From contig NZ_CANMAU010000002.1 in assembly GCF_947495925.1 (NCBI RefSeq), positions 434,001 through 498,000 of the forward strand: DNA of 64,000 nucleotides, given 5' to 3'. The DNA comes from an uncultured Algibacter sp. Lineage in GTDB: Bacteria; Bacteroidota; Bacteroidia; Flavobacteriales; Flavobacteriaceae. This document shows positions 26,202-35,164 of this stretch, in pieces (the stretch's first letter is position 1; the number at the start of each line of letters is the position of its first letter). Position numbers and translations under genes: made by a program. The notes beneath the pieces were generated by a model that was not told where the DNA came from, made no database searches, and was given only the letters and a program-made list of their open reading frames with translations.

Positions 26202-27794
26202 ATGAAAAATTCATTTGTAGAAATTCCGGAAACTTATCAAATTAAATCACTTTTACATCAAAAAACATACCTTGTAAATGGAGAACTGAGAAATTGGGAA
26301 GGAGATACCGCCGAGGTCTTTTCAACAATTTCGTCTACTTTAGAATACAAACAAACGCTTTTAGGAACTATCCCGCAATTAGGGGAAAAGGAAGCTTTAG
26401 AGGTTCTGGATTCTGCTACTTTGGCCTACGACAATGGCAAAGGTTTATGGCCTACTATGAAAGTTGGAGATAGAATTGCATGTATGGAAACCTTTGTTGA
26501 GCAAATGAAGACAAAGCGTGAAGAAGTTGTAAAGCTACTTATGTGGGAAATAGGTAAGAATTTACCAGACTCGGAAAAAGAATTCGATAGAACGGTAGAT
26601 TACATTTATGATACCATTGAAGCGTATAAGCAAATAGATAGAGATTCTGCTAAATTTGAGAAAAACTCAGGTGTTTATGCTCATATTAGGAGAGGTCCAC
26701 TCGGGGTAGTTTTATGCTTAGGACCATATAATTATCCTTTAAATGAAACATTTACCTTGCTAATTCCTGCATTGATTATGGGGAATCCTGTTATATTCAA
26801 ACCAGCGAAGTTAGGTGTTTTATTAATCTCTCCATTATTGGAAGCTTTTCAAAGTAGTTTTCCCGAAGGCGTAGTAAATATTGTTTATGGTCGAGGAAGG
26901 GTGTTGGCTACCCCCATTATGAAATCTGGAAAAATTGACGTTTTAGCTTTAATAGGTAATAGTAAATCTGCGAATGCACTTCAAGCGCAGCACCCTAAAG
27001 GAAATCGATTAAGGATGGTTTTAGGATTAGAAGCTAAAAATCCTGCTATTGTTTTACCGGATGCGGATTTGGATTTGGCTGTTGAAGAATGTATTGCAGG
27101 AACGTTATCTTTTAATGGGCAACGATGTACAGCGCTTAAGGTGCTATATGTTCATGAATCGGTTGTTGAGGAGTTTAATAGACGATTTGCGTTCAAGGCA
27201 GATCAACTTAAATTTGGAAACCCTTGGGAGACTGATGTAAAATTAACACCGCTACCAGAGGAAGATAAACCTGCTTATATTCAGGAACTAATTGATGATG
27301 CTAAAGAAAAAGGAGCTAAAATATTAAACAAAAAAGGAGGGCAAACTAATGATAATTTTATTTTCCCTGCAGTTTTGTATCCGGTAACAAAAGATATGCG
27401 GGTATTTAAGGAAGAGCAATTTGGTCCTGTTATACCTGTTGTTTCGTTTTCGGATATTGAAGAGCCTCTTGACGATATGGCCGAGTCTAATTACGGGCAG
27501 CAAGTGAGTCTGTTTGGTAAGAACATACACACGCTATCACCATTAATTGATACTTTGGTGAATTTAGTGTGTCGTGTAAATTTAAACAGCTCATGTCAAC
27601 GAGGACCAGACGTGTATCCGTTTACAGGAAGAAAAGATTCTGCCTTTGGAACTTTAAGCGTGCATGATGCTTTGCGTTCATTTTCTATAAGAACTTTTGT
27701 CGCTTCAAAAGCGAATGACTATAATAATGCTATTTTAGAAGAGTTATTGAATCAGAAAACTTCAAATTTCATTAGTACTGATTATATTTTATAA
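26202..27794 (+). CDS. gapN: NADP-dependent glyceraldehyde-3-phosphate dehydrogenase (ALDH family)
   Basis: The protein has 530 residues from the ATG at 26202 ([13 protein letters not shown]); an upstream in-frame start at 26175 would add a hydrophobic stretch not expected in this cytoplasmic family. The aldehyde-dehydrogenase fold is clear: [20 protein letters not shown] (Asn of the oxyanion hole), FKPAKLG, the general base Glu in [17 protein letters not shown], the nucleophile Cys in [14 protein letters not shown], and [23 protein letters not shown] and the [20 protein letters not shown] ending are typical of GapN, which bypasses phosphoglycerate kinase to make NADPH. Azurin follows 39 nt later. 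Confidence 0.87.
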   Translation: MKNSFVEIPETYQIKSLLHQKTYLVNGELRNWEGDTAEVFSTISSTLEYKQTLLGTIPQLGEKEALEVLDSATLAYDNGKGLWPTMKVGDRIACMETFVEQMKTKREEVVKLLMWEIGKNLPDSEKEFDRTVDYIYDTIEAYKQIDRDSAKFEKNSGVYAHIRRGPLGVVLCLGPYNYPLNETFTLLIPALIMGNPVIFKPAKLGVLLISPLLEAFQSSFPEGVVNIVYGRGRVLATPIMKSGKIDVLALIGNSKSANALQAQHPKGNRLRMVLGLEAKNPAIVLPDADLDLAVEECIAGTLSFNGQRCTALKVLYVHESVVEEFNRRFAFKADQLKFGNPWETDVKLTPLPEEDKPAYIQELIDDAKEKGAKILNKKGGQTNDNFIFPAVLYPVTKDMRVFKEEQFGPVIPVVSFSDIEEPLDDMAESNYGQQVSLFGKNIHTLSPLIDTLVNLVCRVNLNSSCQRGPDVYPFTGRKDSAFGTLSVHDALRSFSIRTFVASKANDYNNAILEELLNQKTSNFISTDYIL

Positions 27795-27833
27795 TTCATT
27801 ATTGAGTATTTTTACATATAAATTTTTGAAAAA

Positions 27834-28340
27834 ATGAATGTATTTAAGTTAATAGTTTTGTCGTGTTTAGTCGTTTTTGCTTCTAGTTGTGGAGATAAAA
27901 AAGCAAAGAAAAGTGAAGGTTTTTCATATGAAAAGAAATCTGAAGTTGCGAAGGAAGTAAAGAGTAACCCTAATGATGTTGTTATTACAAGTAACGATAT
28001 GATGCAATTTAATAAGAAAGAGATTAAAGTTAAGGCGGGTCAAAAGGTTAAAGTGACTTTAAAACATATCGGAAAAATGGATAAAAATGTTATGGGGCAT
28101 AATTTTGTGCTATTAAAACAAGGTGTTGATATTATGGCATTTGGGAATAAGGCAGCTACCGAGAAAGACAATGGTTATATTCCAACAGGAACTGAAGATG
28201 TGATTGCGTATACTAAAACAATAGGAGGAGGAGAAACGGCGGTCGTTGAGTTTGATGCTCCAGAAAAGGGGACTTATGATTTTTTATGTAGTTTTCCAGG
28301 GCATTATGCATTAATGAAAGGGAAATTTATTGTTGAATAA
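27834..28340 (+). CDS. Azurin-type blue copper lipoprotein
   Basis: The 168-residue protein has a lipoprotein signal (FASSC, Cys19), a charged linker, and an azurin-like cupredoxin domain. The four copper ligands are visible: His89 in VMGHNFVLL, and Cys152, His157 and Met161 in FLCSFPGHYALMKG. It is a periplasmic or outer-surface one-electron carrier. It is convergent with the GMC/DUF1080 operon. That operon encodes no cytochrome c, so azurin is a conceivable electron acceptor, but this rests on position only. A palindromic terminator follows. Confidence 0.93.
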   Translation: MNVFKLIVLSCLVVFASSCGDKKAKKSEGFSYEKKSEVAKEVKSNPNDVVITSNDMMQFNKKEIKVKAGQKVKVTLKHIGKMDKNVMGHNFVLLKQGVDIMAFGNKAATEKDNGYIPTGTEDVIAYTKTIGGGETAVVEFDAPEKGTYDFLCSFPGHYALMKGKFIVE

Positions 28341-28360
28341 TTTATCATTCTTTCAATAAT

Positions 28361-28392
28361 AAAAAAGCACATATTTAAATATGTGCTTTTTT
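28361..28392. terminator. Bidirectional palindromic terminator between azurin and DUF1080 genes
   Basis: AAAAAAGCACATATTT is followed at once by its exact reverse complement (32-nt perfect palindrome with terminal A6/T6 runs). It lies between two convergent genes and can stop transcripts from both sides. Confidence 0.9.
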
Positions 28393-28425
28393 ATTAACTA
28401 GTCTCGGCGCAATTTACTTCTTCTG

Positions 28426-29229
28426 CTAAAGCTTTAAAATTTCAATGTCTTTAAACTCAACAGGGTGACTTTCACTTTGTAAAGAAATATAGCCACCTGT
28501 AACAGGTTGTCCTTCTTTTGCTTTCCAGTAAGCTTCGTTAAAATCTACCTTGCCCCCAAAAACAGGCTTGTTATATCTCATTATTTCATTGCCATTAATA
28601 AAATGTTTAATAATTGAATCATGGTGTACCTCAATTTCAATATCTACCCATTGATCTCCATGATAAGTTGCAGAGTTTGAGGTAATGCAATGATCGGTTT
28701 GTAATATTTTATTAATTTCTACATGTGTTCCTGGAGTGCATAAATTACCAGTGGCACGTTCGTCGGTTCCATTGCCACCTAACAACTGTACTTCAATAGA
28801 AACAGGAAAGTTTTGATCAAGTCCTATTTTATTTGGATCCTCACAATGAATCATGATACCGCTATTTCTATTTGCCCATGCCGCACCATCTGATAGTTGA
28901 TTTCCAGTAAACCTATATTTCATCCTGAATTTATAGTTAGAAAATGGATTTTTGTAATAAATATGACCGAACGTATTATTAAAAGTATCATTGTATTTGC
29001 TATAATCTACCTTTAAAACACCATCTTCAGCTATAAATGTATTATTAAAATTTTCCCTTGCTGGATGTCCTTTAATTTTTACAATCCAATCATTTAAGTT
29101 CGTCCCATTGAATAATTTTACCCAATTTTCTTTGACTATTTTGGGTTGAATGTTTTCTTTTTTCTCTTTGCAAGAAAAAGCTATAAAGGCGCAAAGTATT
29201 AGAGTTATGAGTATGAATTTGTTTTTCAT
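28426..29229 (-). CDS. DUF1080 (3-keto-disaccharide hydrolase-like) lipoprotein
   Basis: The 267-residue protein has a lipoprotein signal (lipobox AFSC) and one DUF1080/PF06439 concanavalin-like domain: WVKLFNGTNLNDWIVKIKGH, NSGIMIHCEDP, SIEVQLLGG, WVDIEIEVHHDSIIKHFING and GGYISLQSESHPVEFKDIEI. Members of the family have been found to cleave 3-keto-glycosides. It is the last gene of the five-gene minus-strand operon of GMC oxidoreductases and small subunits, which fits a scheme where the GMC enzyme makes the 3-keto substrate. The catalytic residues cannot be assigned by eye. Confidence 0.88.
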   Translation of the reverse strand: MKNKFILITLILCAFIAFSCKEKKENIQPKIVKENWVKLFNGTNLNDWIVKIKGHPARENFNNTFIAEDGVLKVDYSKYNDTFNNTFGHIYYKNPFSNYKFRMKYRFTGNQLSDGAAWANRNSGIMIHCEDPNKIGLDQNFPVSIEVQLLGGNGTDERATGNLCTPGTHVEINKILQTDHCITSNSATYHGDQWVDIEIEVHHDSIIKHFINGNEIMRYNKPVFGGKVDFNEAYWKAKEGQPVTGGYISLQSESHPVEFKDIEILKL

Positions 29230-29258
29230 ATGAAATTATTTTTTTTAATATAATAGAT

Positions 29259-29846
29259 TTACAGAGACCAATCTTTACCGTTAGTTGCTTCCTGAACGCT
29301 AATGCATCCTTTTTGAACTCCAGGAATTGGGTCGTAAGCTAATACGTGCTTCCCTATATCTTCGCTTGTTTTGAATGCCCAAACAGATTGGTTTTTAAGG
29401 TCCATTAAGGTCATGAATATTTGGTTTTTGCCTTTGGTGTATTGTCTTTGTTTTTCCTTGCCACATCTTAAATATTTTGACAATAATTTATCATAGGAAT
29501 CAAGGTTAATAGAATTTACCTCTTTTTCAGATACACCTAATTCATTCATAATGGCCGAAAGCCCTTCTTTTAGAGTTTCTTTCTTTTTCAAGTTATATGC
29601 CTTGAAGGCATAAACATCTATAAATTCGGGAACATTTACGTCTAGGGCTCCAGGCGTAGACTTGGTTTTTGGTAGAATTAAATCAACGAGTTGCTTAATG
29701 ACAGTGCCTTCATTTTGAGTAAAGAAAAGAGGTTGCCACACCTTCGTCTCAGATTTACAACTTTGTAATATACTTAATGCGCTTGGAACAATAGCTGTAT
29801 ACCCTATGGTTAATCCTAACTGTTTTAAGGCTTTACGTCTATTCAT
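29259..29846 (-). CDS. Gluconate 2-dehydrogenase subunit 3 family protein (small subunit of GMC dehydrogenase), copy 1
   Basis: The 195-residue protein starts MNRRKALKQLGLTIGYTA, a twin-arginine signal, followed by a lipobox-like LQSC. The body matches the gluconate_2-dh3 family (PF13618): EGTVIKQLVDLILPKTKSTP, GALDVNVPEFIDVYAFKAYN, and an end with VLAYDPIPGVQKGCISVQEA. In characterised FAD dehydrogenases this small subunit carries the Tat signal that brings the leaderless flavin subunit across the membrane. Its ATG overlaps the stop of the GMC gene by one base, indicating tight coupling. It is paralogous to 31536-32159. Confidence 0.87.
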   Translation of the reverse strand: MNRRKALKQLGLTIGYTAIVPSALSILQSCKSETKVWQPLFFTQNEGTVIKQLVDLILPKTKSTPGALDVNVPEFIDVYAFKAYNLKKKETLKEGLSAIMNELGVSEKEVNSINLDSYDKLLSKYLRCGKEKQRQYTKGKNQIFMTLMDLKNQSVWAFKTSEDIGKHVLAYDPIPGVQKGCISVQEATNGKDWSL

Positions 29847-31531
29847 TATTTTAAAGCTTTGAAATGTTTTACGGCATGATTCGCAGCTCTAGCAGTTAAT
29901 GCCATATAGGTTAAAGACGGGTTTTGGCAACCAGATGAAGTCATGCAAGCACCATCGGTAACATATACATTTGGCACATCATGAATTTGATTGTTTTTGT
30001 TTAAAACAGATGTTTTGGGATCTCTACCCATTCTAGCGGTACCCATTTCATGAATTCCTACACCTGGGGCCTGTGGATTATCAAATATGTTAACATCCTT
30101 AAAACCTGCTTTTTCCAACATATCAGCTGCTTGGATAGTCATGTCTTTTCGCATGGCATATTCATTTTCTTTCCATTCCGCGTCAAAGGTAATGGTAGGT
30201 AACCCCCACTGATCCAATTTATCATAGTCAAGAGTCATTTTATTCTCATGGTATGGTAAGCATTCTCCAAAGCCACCAAGTCCCATGCTCCATTGCCCGG
30301 GTTCAAGTATTTTTTCTTTAAATTCTGCTCCATAACCTAATTCAGCAACATGCTCATAAATGCCTTTTCTTCCTGCTCCACCTTGGTAGCCATAACCTCT
30401 TAGGAAGTTTTTGTTTTTACTGGTACTATCTCCTAGGTTTCTAAACCTTGGAATGTAAATGCCATTTGGTCTTCTACCTTTAAAATAAAAATCTTCAAAA
30501 CCATCAATTTTCCCTGATGCTCCTGCCCCAAGATGATGGTCCATGATATTATGACCTAATTCTCCTGAGTCATTACCTAGTCCATTAGGAAACCTGTCTG
30601 ACTTAGATTGTAGTAATATGGATGCCGATGCCATAGCGGAAGCACAACAAAAAATAATATCGGCCTTAAATTCAAGTTTTTCCTTTGTTTCAGAATCTAT
30701 GATTTTGACACCTGTTGCTTTCCTAAGGTCTGCATCGTAAATAATTTCATAGGCAATAGAATGTGGTCTTAGAGTCATGTTCCCTGTTCGCTCTGCTGCG
30801 GGTAATGTAGATGCATTACTGCTAAAATATCCACCATAAGGACATCCTCTGCTGCATCTATTTCTAAATTGACATTTAGCTCTTCCTTCGTGCGGAATAT
30901 TGCCTGTTATATGAGCTGCTCTCCCAATGGTTAAAACTCTGTTGTGGTTTTTTGCCATTTCTTCTTTTAAATGTTTTTCCACACAGTTTAGCTCCATCGG
31001 AGGTTCAAATACACTGTCAGGTAGTTGGGGTAAGCCCAAGGCCTCTCCACTAACACCGATATATTTTTCAACATAACTATACCAAGGAGCAATATCTTTA
31101 TATCTTATAGGCCAATCAACACCGTGACCGTCCTTCATATTGGCTTCAAAATCTAAATCACTGAGTCTATAACTTTGTTTTCCCCAAGTTATTGATCTTC
31201 CACCAACATGATAACCACGCATCCAATTGAAACTTTTCTTTTCGTTATAAGGGTGGTCTATATCATCAACAAACCAGTGGTGCGTCGGTTCCTTCATTAT
31301 ATAGGCAGTTCGTGCTTGCTTAAACTGTCTTGATTTTTCTTTTTCCGTAACCTCCCCTCTTAGTTTCATGTCCCAAGGGTCCAAATTCATAGTAGGATAG
31401 TCTTCAATATGTTTTACCATTCTACCTCGTTCTAGCACTAATGTTTTAAGTCCGTTTTCGCAAAGTTCTTTAGCCGCCCAACCACCGGTAATACCAGTTC
31501 CTATTACTATAGCATCATAAGTCTCTCTCAT
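29846..31531 (-). CDS. GMC-family FAD oxidoreductase (glucoside 3-dehydrogenase/FAD-GDH type), copy 1
   Basis: The 561-residue protein begins with the FAD-binding IVIGTGITGGWAAKEL motif and ends with the GMC C-terminal domain (GIHEMGTARMGRDPKTSVLN, ACMTSSGCQNPSLTYMALT), which holds the His/Asn active-site pair. It has no signal peptide and so probably crosses the membrane with the Tat-bearing small subunit. Cys220, Cys226 and Cys230 form a C-x5-C-x3-C motif (AKCQFRNRCSRGCPYGG) like that binding a 3Fe-4S cluster in FAD-glucose dehydrogenase alpha subunits. No cytochrome subunit gene is adjacent. A sugar C3-dehydrogenase role is inferred from context with DUF1080. Confidence 0.88.
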   Translation of the reverse strand: MRETYDAIVIGTGITGGWAAKELCENGLKTLVLERGRMVKHIEDYPTMNLDPWDMKLRGEVTEKEKSRQFKQARTAYIMKEPTHHWFVDDIDHPYNEKKSFNWMRGYHVGGRSITWGKQSYRLSDLDFEANMKDGHGVDWPIRYKDIAPWYSYVEKYIGVSGEALGLPQLPDSVFEPPMELNCVEKHLKEEMAKNHNRVLTIGRAAHITGNIPHEGRAKCQFRNRCSRGCPYGGYFSSNASTLPAAERTGNMTLRPHSIAYEIIYDADLRKATGVKIIDSETKEKLEFKADIIFCCASAMASASILLQSKSDRFPNGLGNDSGELGHNIMDHHLGAGASGKIDGFEDFYFKGRRPNGIYIPRFRNLGDSTSKNKNFLRGYGYQGGAGRKGIYEHVAELGYGAEFKEKILEPGQWSMGLGGFGECLPYHENKMTLDYDKLDQWGLPTITFDAEWKENEYAMRKDMTIQAADMLEKAGFKDVNIFDNPQAPGVGIHEMGTARMGRDPKTSVLNKNNQIHDVPNVYVTDGACMTSSGCQNPSLTYMALTARAANHAVKHFKALK

Positions 31532-31535
31532 AGTT

Positions 31536-32159
31536 TTATAACGACCAAGCTCGGTTGTTTGATATTTCTTTTAAAGATACACATCCATTATATGACCCCG
31601 GGATAGGGTCGTATGCTAACACTTCTTCTCCAATTTTTTCAGAAGTACAATATCCGAAAATAGTATAATACCGCACAGATAGCAAAAATTTATAAAGATT
31701 ATAAGATTCTAGTTCATCAGGAGTTACATTATTTTTTCTTTGACTTTTTAAAATCTCCTCCGAATCTTTATCAGAAAGATTAAAATACTTAGAAACTAAA
31801 GTTTCGTAATCTTCACGGGTTCCTTCCGAGGCTTCCTTTCCTAATGATTTTTTAAAATTATTAGCGAATTGCTTAGCACCTTCCTTGAAAGTATCTTGAT
31901 TTGAAACTATTTCTATATCGTGATACATTAAATCTAAAAATTGCGGAATATTTACATCTAAAGCTCCAGGTGTATCTGAAGGAGGTATTATAATATCTAC
32001 TAAGTTGGTAACCATTAGTTTCTCATCTTCAGATAAGAATAAAGGTGTCCAATCATTTGTCTCGGCTTTGCACGATGCGAATAGATTCATTATTGTGGGA
32101 GTGGCTACAGTATAGCCTAGCCCCATAGTTAAGTTTTTTAAAGCATCTCTTCTATTCAT
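31536..32159 (-). CDS. Gluconate 2-dehydrogenase subunit 3 family protein, copy 2
   Basis: The 207-residue protein opens with MNRRDALKNLTMGLGYTVA (twin-arginine signal) and LFASCKAE, which could be a lipobox. Shared features with copy 1 are EDEKLMVTNLVDIIIPPSD, GALDVNIPQFLDLMYHD and VLAYDPIPGSYNGCVSLKEI. It lies 3 nt after the GMC gene copy 2 and 4 nt before GMC copy 1. It should act as the export and structural partner of its GMC subunit. The two small subunits have diverged more than the two flavin subunits. Confidence 0.87.
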   Translation of the reverse strand: MNRRDALKNLTMGLGYTVATPTIMNLFASCKAETNDWTPLFLSEDEKLMVTNLVDIIIPPSDTPGALDVNIPQFLDLMYHDIEIVSNQDTFKEGAKQFANNFKKSLGKEASEGTREDYETLVSKYFNLSDKDSEEILKSQRKNNVTPDELESYNLYKFLLSVRYYTIFGYCTSEKIGEEVLAYDPIPGSYNGCVSLKEISNNRAWSL

Positions 32160-32162
32160 AAT

Positions 32163-33890
32163 TTAAAGGCTTTTATTCTTTTTAAACATTTCTGCAGCGT
32201 GATTTGCCGCTCTAGCCGTAAGCGCCATGTAGGTAAGCGAAGGGTTTTGGCAAGCAGAAGAGGTCATACAGGCTCCATCGGTAAGATAAACATTAGGCAC
32301 GGTATGTATTTGGTTGTTTTTGTTGAGTACTGATGTTTTTGGGTCGTGTCCCATACGCGCTGTTCCCATTTCATGAATACCTGTTCCTGGAATAGCTTCT
32401 GCTTTATGGCCTTGCACATTTTTATATCCTGCTGATTTTAACATGGTAATAGCTTGATTCATCATATCATCACGCATTTTTAATTCATTCTCTTTGTATT
32501 CAACATCGAAGTCAATAGTTGGTAACCCCCATTCATCAAGTTTCTCATAGTTTAATGAAATCTTGTTTTCATGATAAGGTAAACATTCGCCAAAGGCTCC
32601 CATGCCAATACTCCAAGTACCTGGCTTGAGTATTTTTTCTTTTAGATCTTTGCCGAAGCTTAATTCTTTTACAGCAGATTTCCAATTGCCACGTCTTGCA
32701 CCCCCTTGATAACCATACCCACGAATAAAACCTTTTGCTTCGGTAGTATGATCTCCTAAGTTTCTGAATCTAGGAATATAGAATCCATTCGGGCGGTTGC
32801 CTTTATAATATTTGTCATCAAATCCTTCAACTTCTGCTGAAGCACCTACTTGGTAGTGATGATCCATTACATTGTGTCCTAATTCACCGCTATCGTTACC
32901 TAAACCATTAGGAAATCGTTCAGATTTCGATTGCATTAAAATAGCAGCAGAAGCTATGGCCGAGGCACAATTAAAAATAATATCTGCTTTAAAAAATATT
33001 TTTTCTTTGGTTTCTGAATCTATAACTTTCACACCAGTAGCTAAACCCGAAGCATCGTCGTAAACAATTTCGTATGCAATAGAATTAGGTCTTAAATGCA
33101 TGTTTCCAGTTCTTTCGGCTGCTGGAAGCGTTGAGGAGTTGCTGCTAAAATATCCTCCAAAAGGGCAACCTCTTACACATCTATTTCTGTACTGACAGTT
33201 TGATCGTCCTTCATGTATGGCATTACCAGTTAAATGTGCTGCTCTACCAATGGTAAGTAAGCGATTGTCATCAAACTTGCCTTGTAGTTTTTCTTTTAAA
33301 TCTTTTTCTACACAGTTTAATTCCATAGGATCAGAAAGCTTACCGTCTGGTAACTGAGGAAGTCCTAGGTTTTCACCCGAGACCCCTATAAATTCCTCAA
33401 CCTTGTCGTACCAAGGAGCGATATCTTTATAGCGTATTGGCCAATCAACACCATGCCCATCTTTTTTGTTGGCTTCAAAATCTAAGTCACTTAATCTATA
33501 GGACTGTTTTCCCCACATAATAGATCGCCCTCCTACATGATACCCTCGAAGCCATAAAAACTTTTTTGTTTCATTATAAGGGTGTTTTAAATCATCAACA
33601 AACCAGTGTTTGGAGGCAGGACCTGTTAGAGCACCGTTCCAAAGGCTGCTTTGTCTTTTTTGATTTTTTAAATCATCAGGGTTTTGCTTTTCCCGATGTT
33701 TGAAATCCCAAGGATCCATGTACATGGTTGGGTAATCTTCAATATGTTTTACCATTCTTCCACGTTCTAGTACTAAAGTTTTTAGCCCGTTTTCGCAGAG
33801 TTCTTTTGCTGCCCATCCACCACTAATACCTGTGCCAATTACAATGGCATCATATTTTGTAGGATATTCTGTTAAAGTGTCATTATTCAT
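32163..33890 (-). CDS. GMC-family FAD oxidoreductase (glucoside 3-dehydrogenase/FAD-GDH type), copy 2
   Basis: The 575-residue first gene of the minus-strand operon is clearly paralogous to 29846-31531 along its whole length. FAD motif: IVIGTGISGGWAAKEL. A cluster Cys232/Cys238/Cys242 (NCQYRNRCVRGCPFGG) repeats the C-x5-C-x3-C spacing. C-terminal GMC motifs are GTGIHEMGTARMGHDPKTS and ACMTSSACQNPSLTYMALT. No signal peptide is visible, so Tat export with the small subunit is likely. The main difference from copy 1 is a region around residues 65-92, which may alter substrate access. The start is 136 nt from the divergent AraC gene. Confidence 0.88.
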   Translation of the reverse strand: MNNDTLTEYPTKYDAIVIGTGISGGWAAKELCENGLKTLVLERGRMVKHIEDYPTMYMDPWDFKHREKQNPDDLKNQKRQSSLWNGALTGPASKHWFVDDLKHPYNETKKFLWLRGYHVGGRSIMWGKQSYRLSDLDFEANKKDGHGVDWPIRYKDIAPWYDKVEEFIGVSGENLGLPQLPDGKLSDPMELNCVEKDLKEKLQGKFDDNRLLTIGRAAHLTGNAIHEGRSNCQYRNRCVRGCPFGGYFSSNSSTLPAAERTGNMHLRPNSIAYEIVYDDASGLATGVKVIDSETKEKIFFKADIIFNCASAIASAAILMQSKSERFPNGLGNDSGELGHNVMDHHYQVGASAEVEGFDDKYYKGNRPNGFYIPRFRNLGDHTTEAKGFIRGYGYQGGARRGNWKSAVKELSFGKDLKEKILKPGTWSIGMGAFGECLPYHENKISLNYEKLDEWGLPTIDFDVEYKENELKMRDDMMNQAITMLKSAGYKNVQGHKAEAIPGTGIHEMGTARMGHDPKTSVLNKNNQIHTVPNVYLTDGACMTSSACQNPSLTYMALTARAANHAAEMFKKNKSL

Positions 33891-33944
33891 TTAAAAGTGA
33901 AATATCTATTAAGGATATGATAATATTTAATGTTTAGTTTTGTT

Positions 33945-33998
33945 GAAAAAATAGAAAATAATGTTTTTTTTTCTATTAAATGGAAAAATAGCTATTTT
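33945..33998. promoter_or_regulatory. Repeated GAAAAATAG boxes and palindrome between GMC operon and AraC gene
   Basis: GAAAAAATAG at 33945-33954 and GAAAAATAG at 33983-33991 recur 38 nt apart, and the second forms the palindrome AAAATAGCTATTTT (33985-33998). They sit in the 136-nt divergent region, a sensible place for the AraC regulator to bind. AT-richness makes chance repeats likely, so this is a weak call. Confidence 0.35.
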
Positions 33999-34026
33999 GC
34001 ATCTTATAAGTGTTTAAAATATTTCA

Positions 34027-35070
34027 GTGAAAACAAATATACAGGGAATAAAGCCATATGAGGCTGATGGGGTTGTGTATCATGCAGATACATGTTTGCC
34101 TTTAATAGATGCAGTGTATAGAAAAAAATTGAAGTTTAAAGCTTTAGCTCGTCATACCTATCCTGGCGAGCGATTAGATCAAAATACATTGGGCTTGAAT
34201 AGCATTGGTTACTGGGATGCTAGCGAGCCTCAAGATTGGGGTTTGGATTGGCACAGAAATGAAGGTATTGAATTTCATTTTTTGGAATCAGGAACGATGC
34301 CTTATTCACAGGAGGGTAAAGAAGTAGAACTTACTCCAAATCATCTTACAATTACAAGGCCTTGGGAAGCTCATAAAGTTGGAAATCCCAATATTGGGAT
34401 GGGTAAATTTTATTGGGTTATTATTGATTTAGAGGTTCGGCGACCTCATCAAGAATGGGTTTGGCCAGATTGGGTTACTTTGACTAAAGATGATTTGTCT
34501 CAATTAACAACAATGCTAAGGCATAATGAAAAATCTATTTTAAAAACCGGACAGCGAGTTAGGGACTGTTTTAAACGGATAAATATTGCTATAAATACAG
34601 ATGAAAATGGTAGCAATGCTTCTCGGATTCGATTGTTGATTAATTATTTATTGATATTAATTTTAGATGGGTTGAAGACTGAAAATATTGTTTTAAATGA
34701 ATCGTTAACTGACAGTTCAAGAAGTGTGCAGTATTTTTTAAAAGAATTGGAAGAAAATCTTTCGGAGAATTGGACAATTGAAAAAATGGCACAATCTGCC
34801 GGAGTTGGATTAACCCGCTTTACATATCATTGTAAGCAATTGACTAATTTAACACCCATGCGGTATCTTAATATTCGGCGTTTAGAAATGGCAAAAAAAA
34901 TTCTTCTGGAGCATCCTAAATTAACCATTAGCGAGGTAGCGTATACGTGTGGGTTTACTACAAGTCAATATTTTTCTACGGTATTTAAAAAGCATGAAAA
35001 ATCGTCTCCAAATGAATATCGTAGCAGGTTTCATGTGAGTAAAAATATTTGTGCTTACCCTGGAGTGTAA
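34027..35070 (+). CDS. AraC-family transcriptional regulator
   Basis: The protein has 347 residues from a GTG start at 34027, which gives a plausible N-terminus (KTNIQGIKPYEADGVVYHAD); no ATG lies near it. The N-terminal half is a cupin-like sensor (HRNEGIEFHFLESGTMPYSQ, LTPNHLTITRPWEAHKVGN). The C-terminal 100 residues form the two helix-turn-helix AraC domain (WTIEKMAQSAGVGLTRFTYH, ISEVAYTCGFTTSQYFSTVF, SPNEYRSRF). It is divergent from the GMC operon and upstream of the isomerase/MFS/oxidoreductase operon, so it is the likely regulator of both arms, probably responding to a sugar. Confidence 0.9.
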   Translation: MKTNIQGIKPYEADGVVYHADTCLPLIDAVYRKKLKFKALARHTYPGERLDQNTLGLNSIGYWDASEPQDWGLDWHRNEGIEFHFLESGTMPYSQEGKEVELTPNHLTITRPWEAHKVGNPNIGMGKFYWVIIDLEVRRPHQEWVWPDWVTLTKDDLSQLTTMLRHNEKSILKTGQRVRDCFKRINIAINTDENGSNASRIRLLINYLLILILDGLKTENIVLNESLTDSSRSVQYFLKELEENLSENWTIEKMAQSAGVGLTRFTYHCKQLTNLTPMRYLNIRRLEMAKKILLEHPKLTISEVAYTCGFTTSQYFSTVFKKHEKSSPNEYRSRFHVSKNICAYPGV

Positions 35071-35085
35071 ATTTGTTTAATTTTT

Positions 35086-35111
35086 TTCACTGAATAAAAA
35101 TAAACAGTGAA
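35086..35111 (+). promoter_or_regulatory. Inverted repeat and -7-like element before the sugar operon
   Basis: TTCACTG (35086-35092) and CAGTGAA (35105-35111) form a perfect 7-bp inverted repeat in the 94-nt gap between the AraC gene and the next gene. TATTTTCG about 20 nt further downstream is one base from TAnnTTTG. It may be an operator or a weak terminator of the AraC transcript. Confidence 0.4.
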
Positions 35112-35164
35112 TGCCTTTTATTTCAATATTTTCGCATATCTCCATAATCAAATAGATTCTAGAT

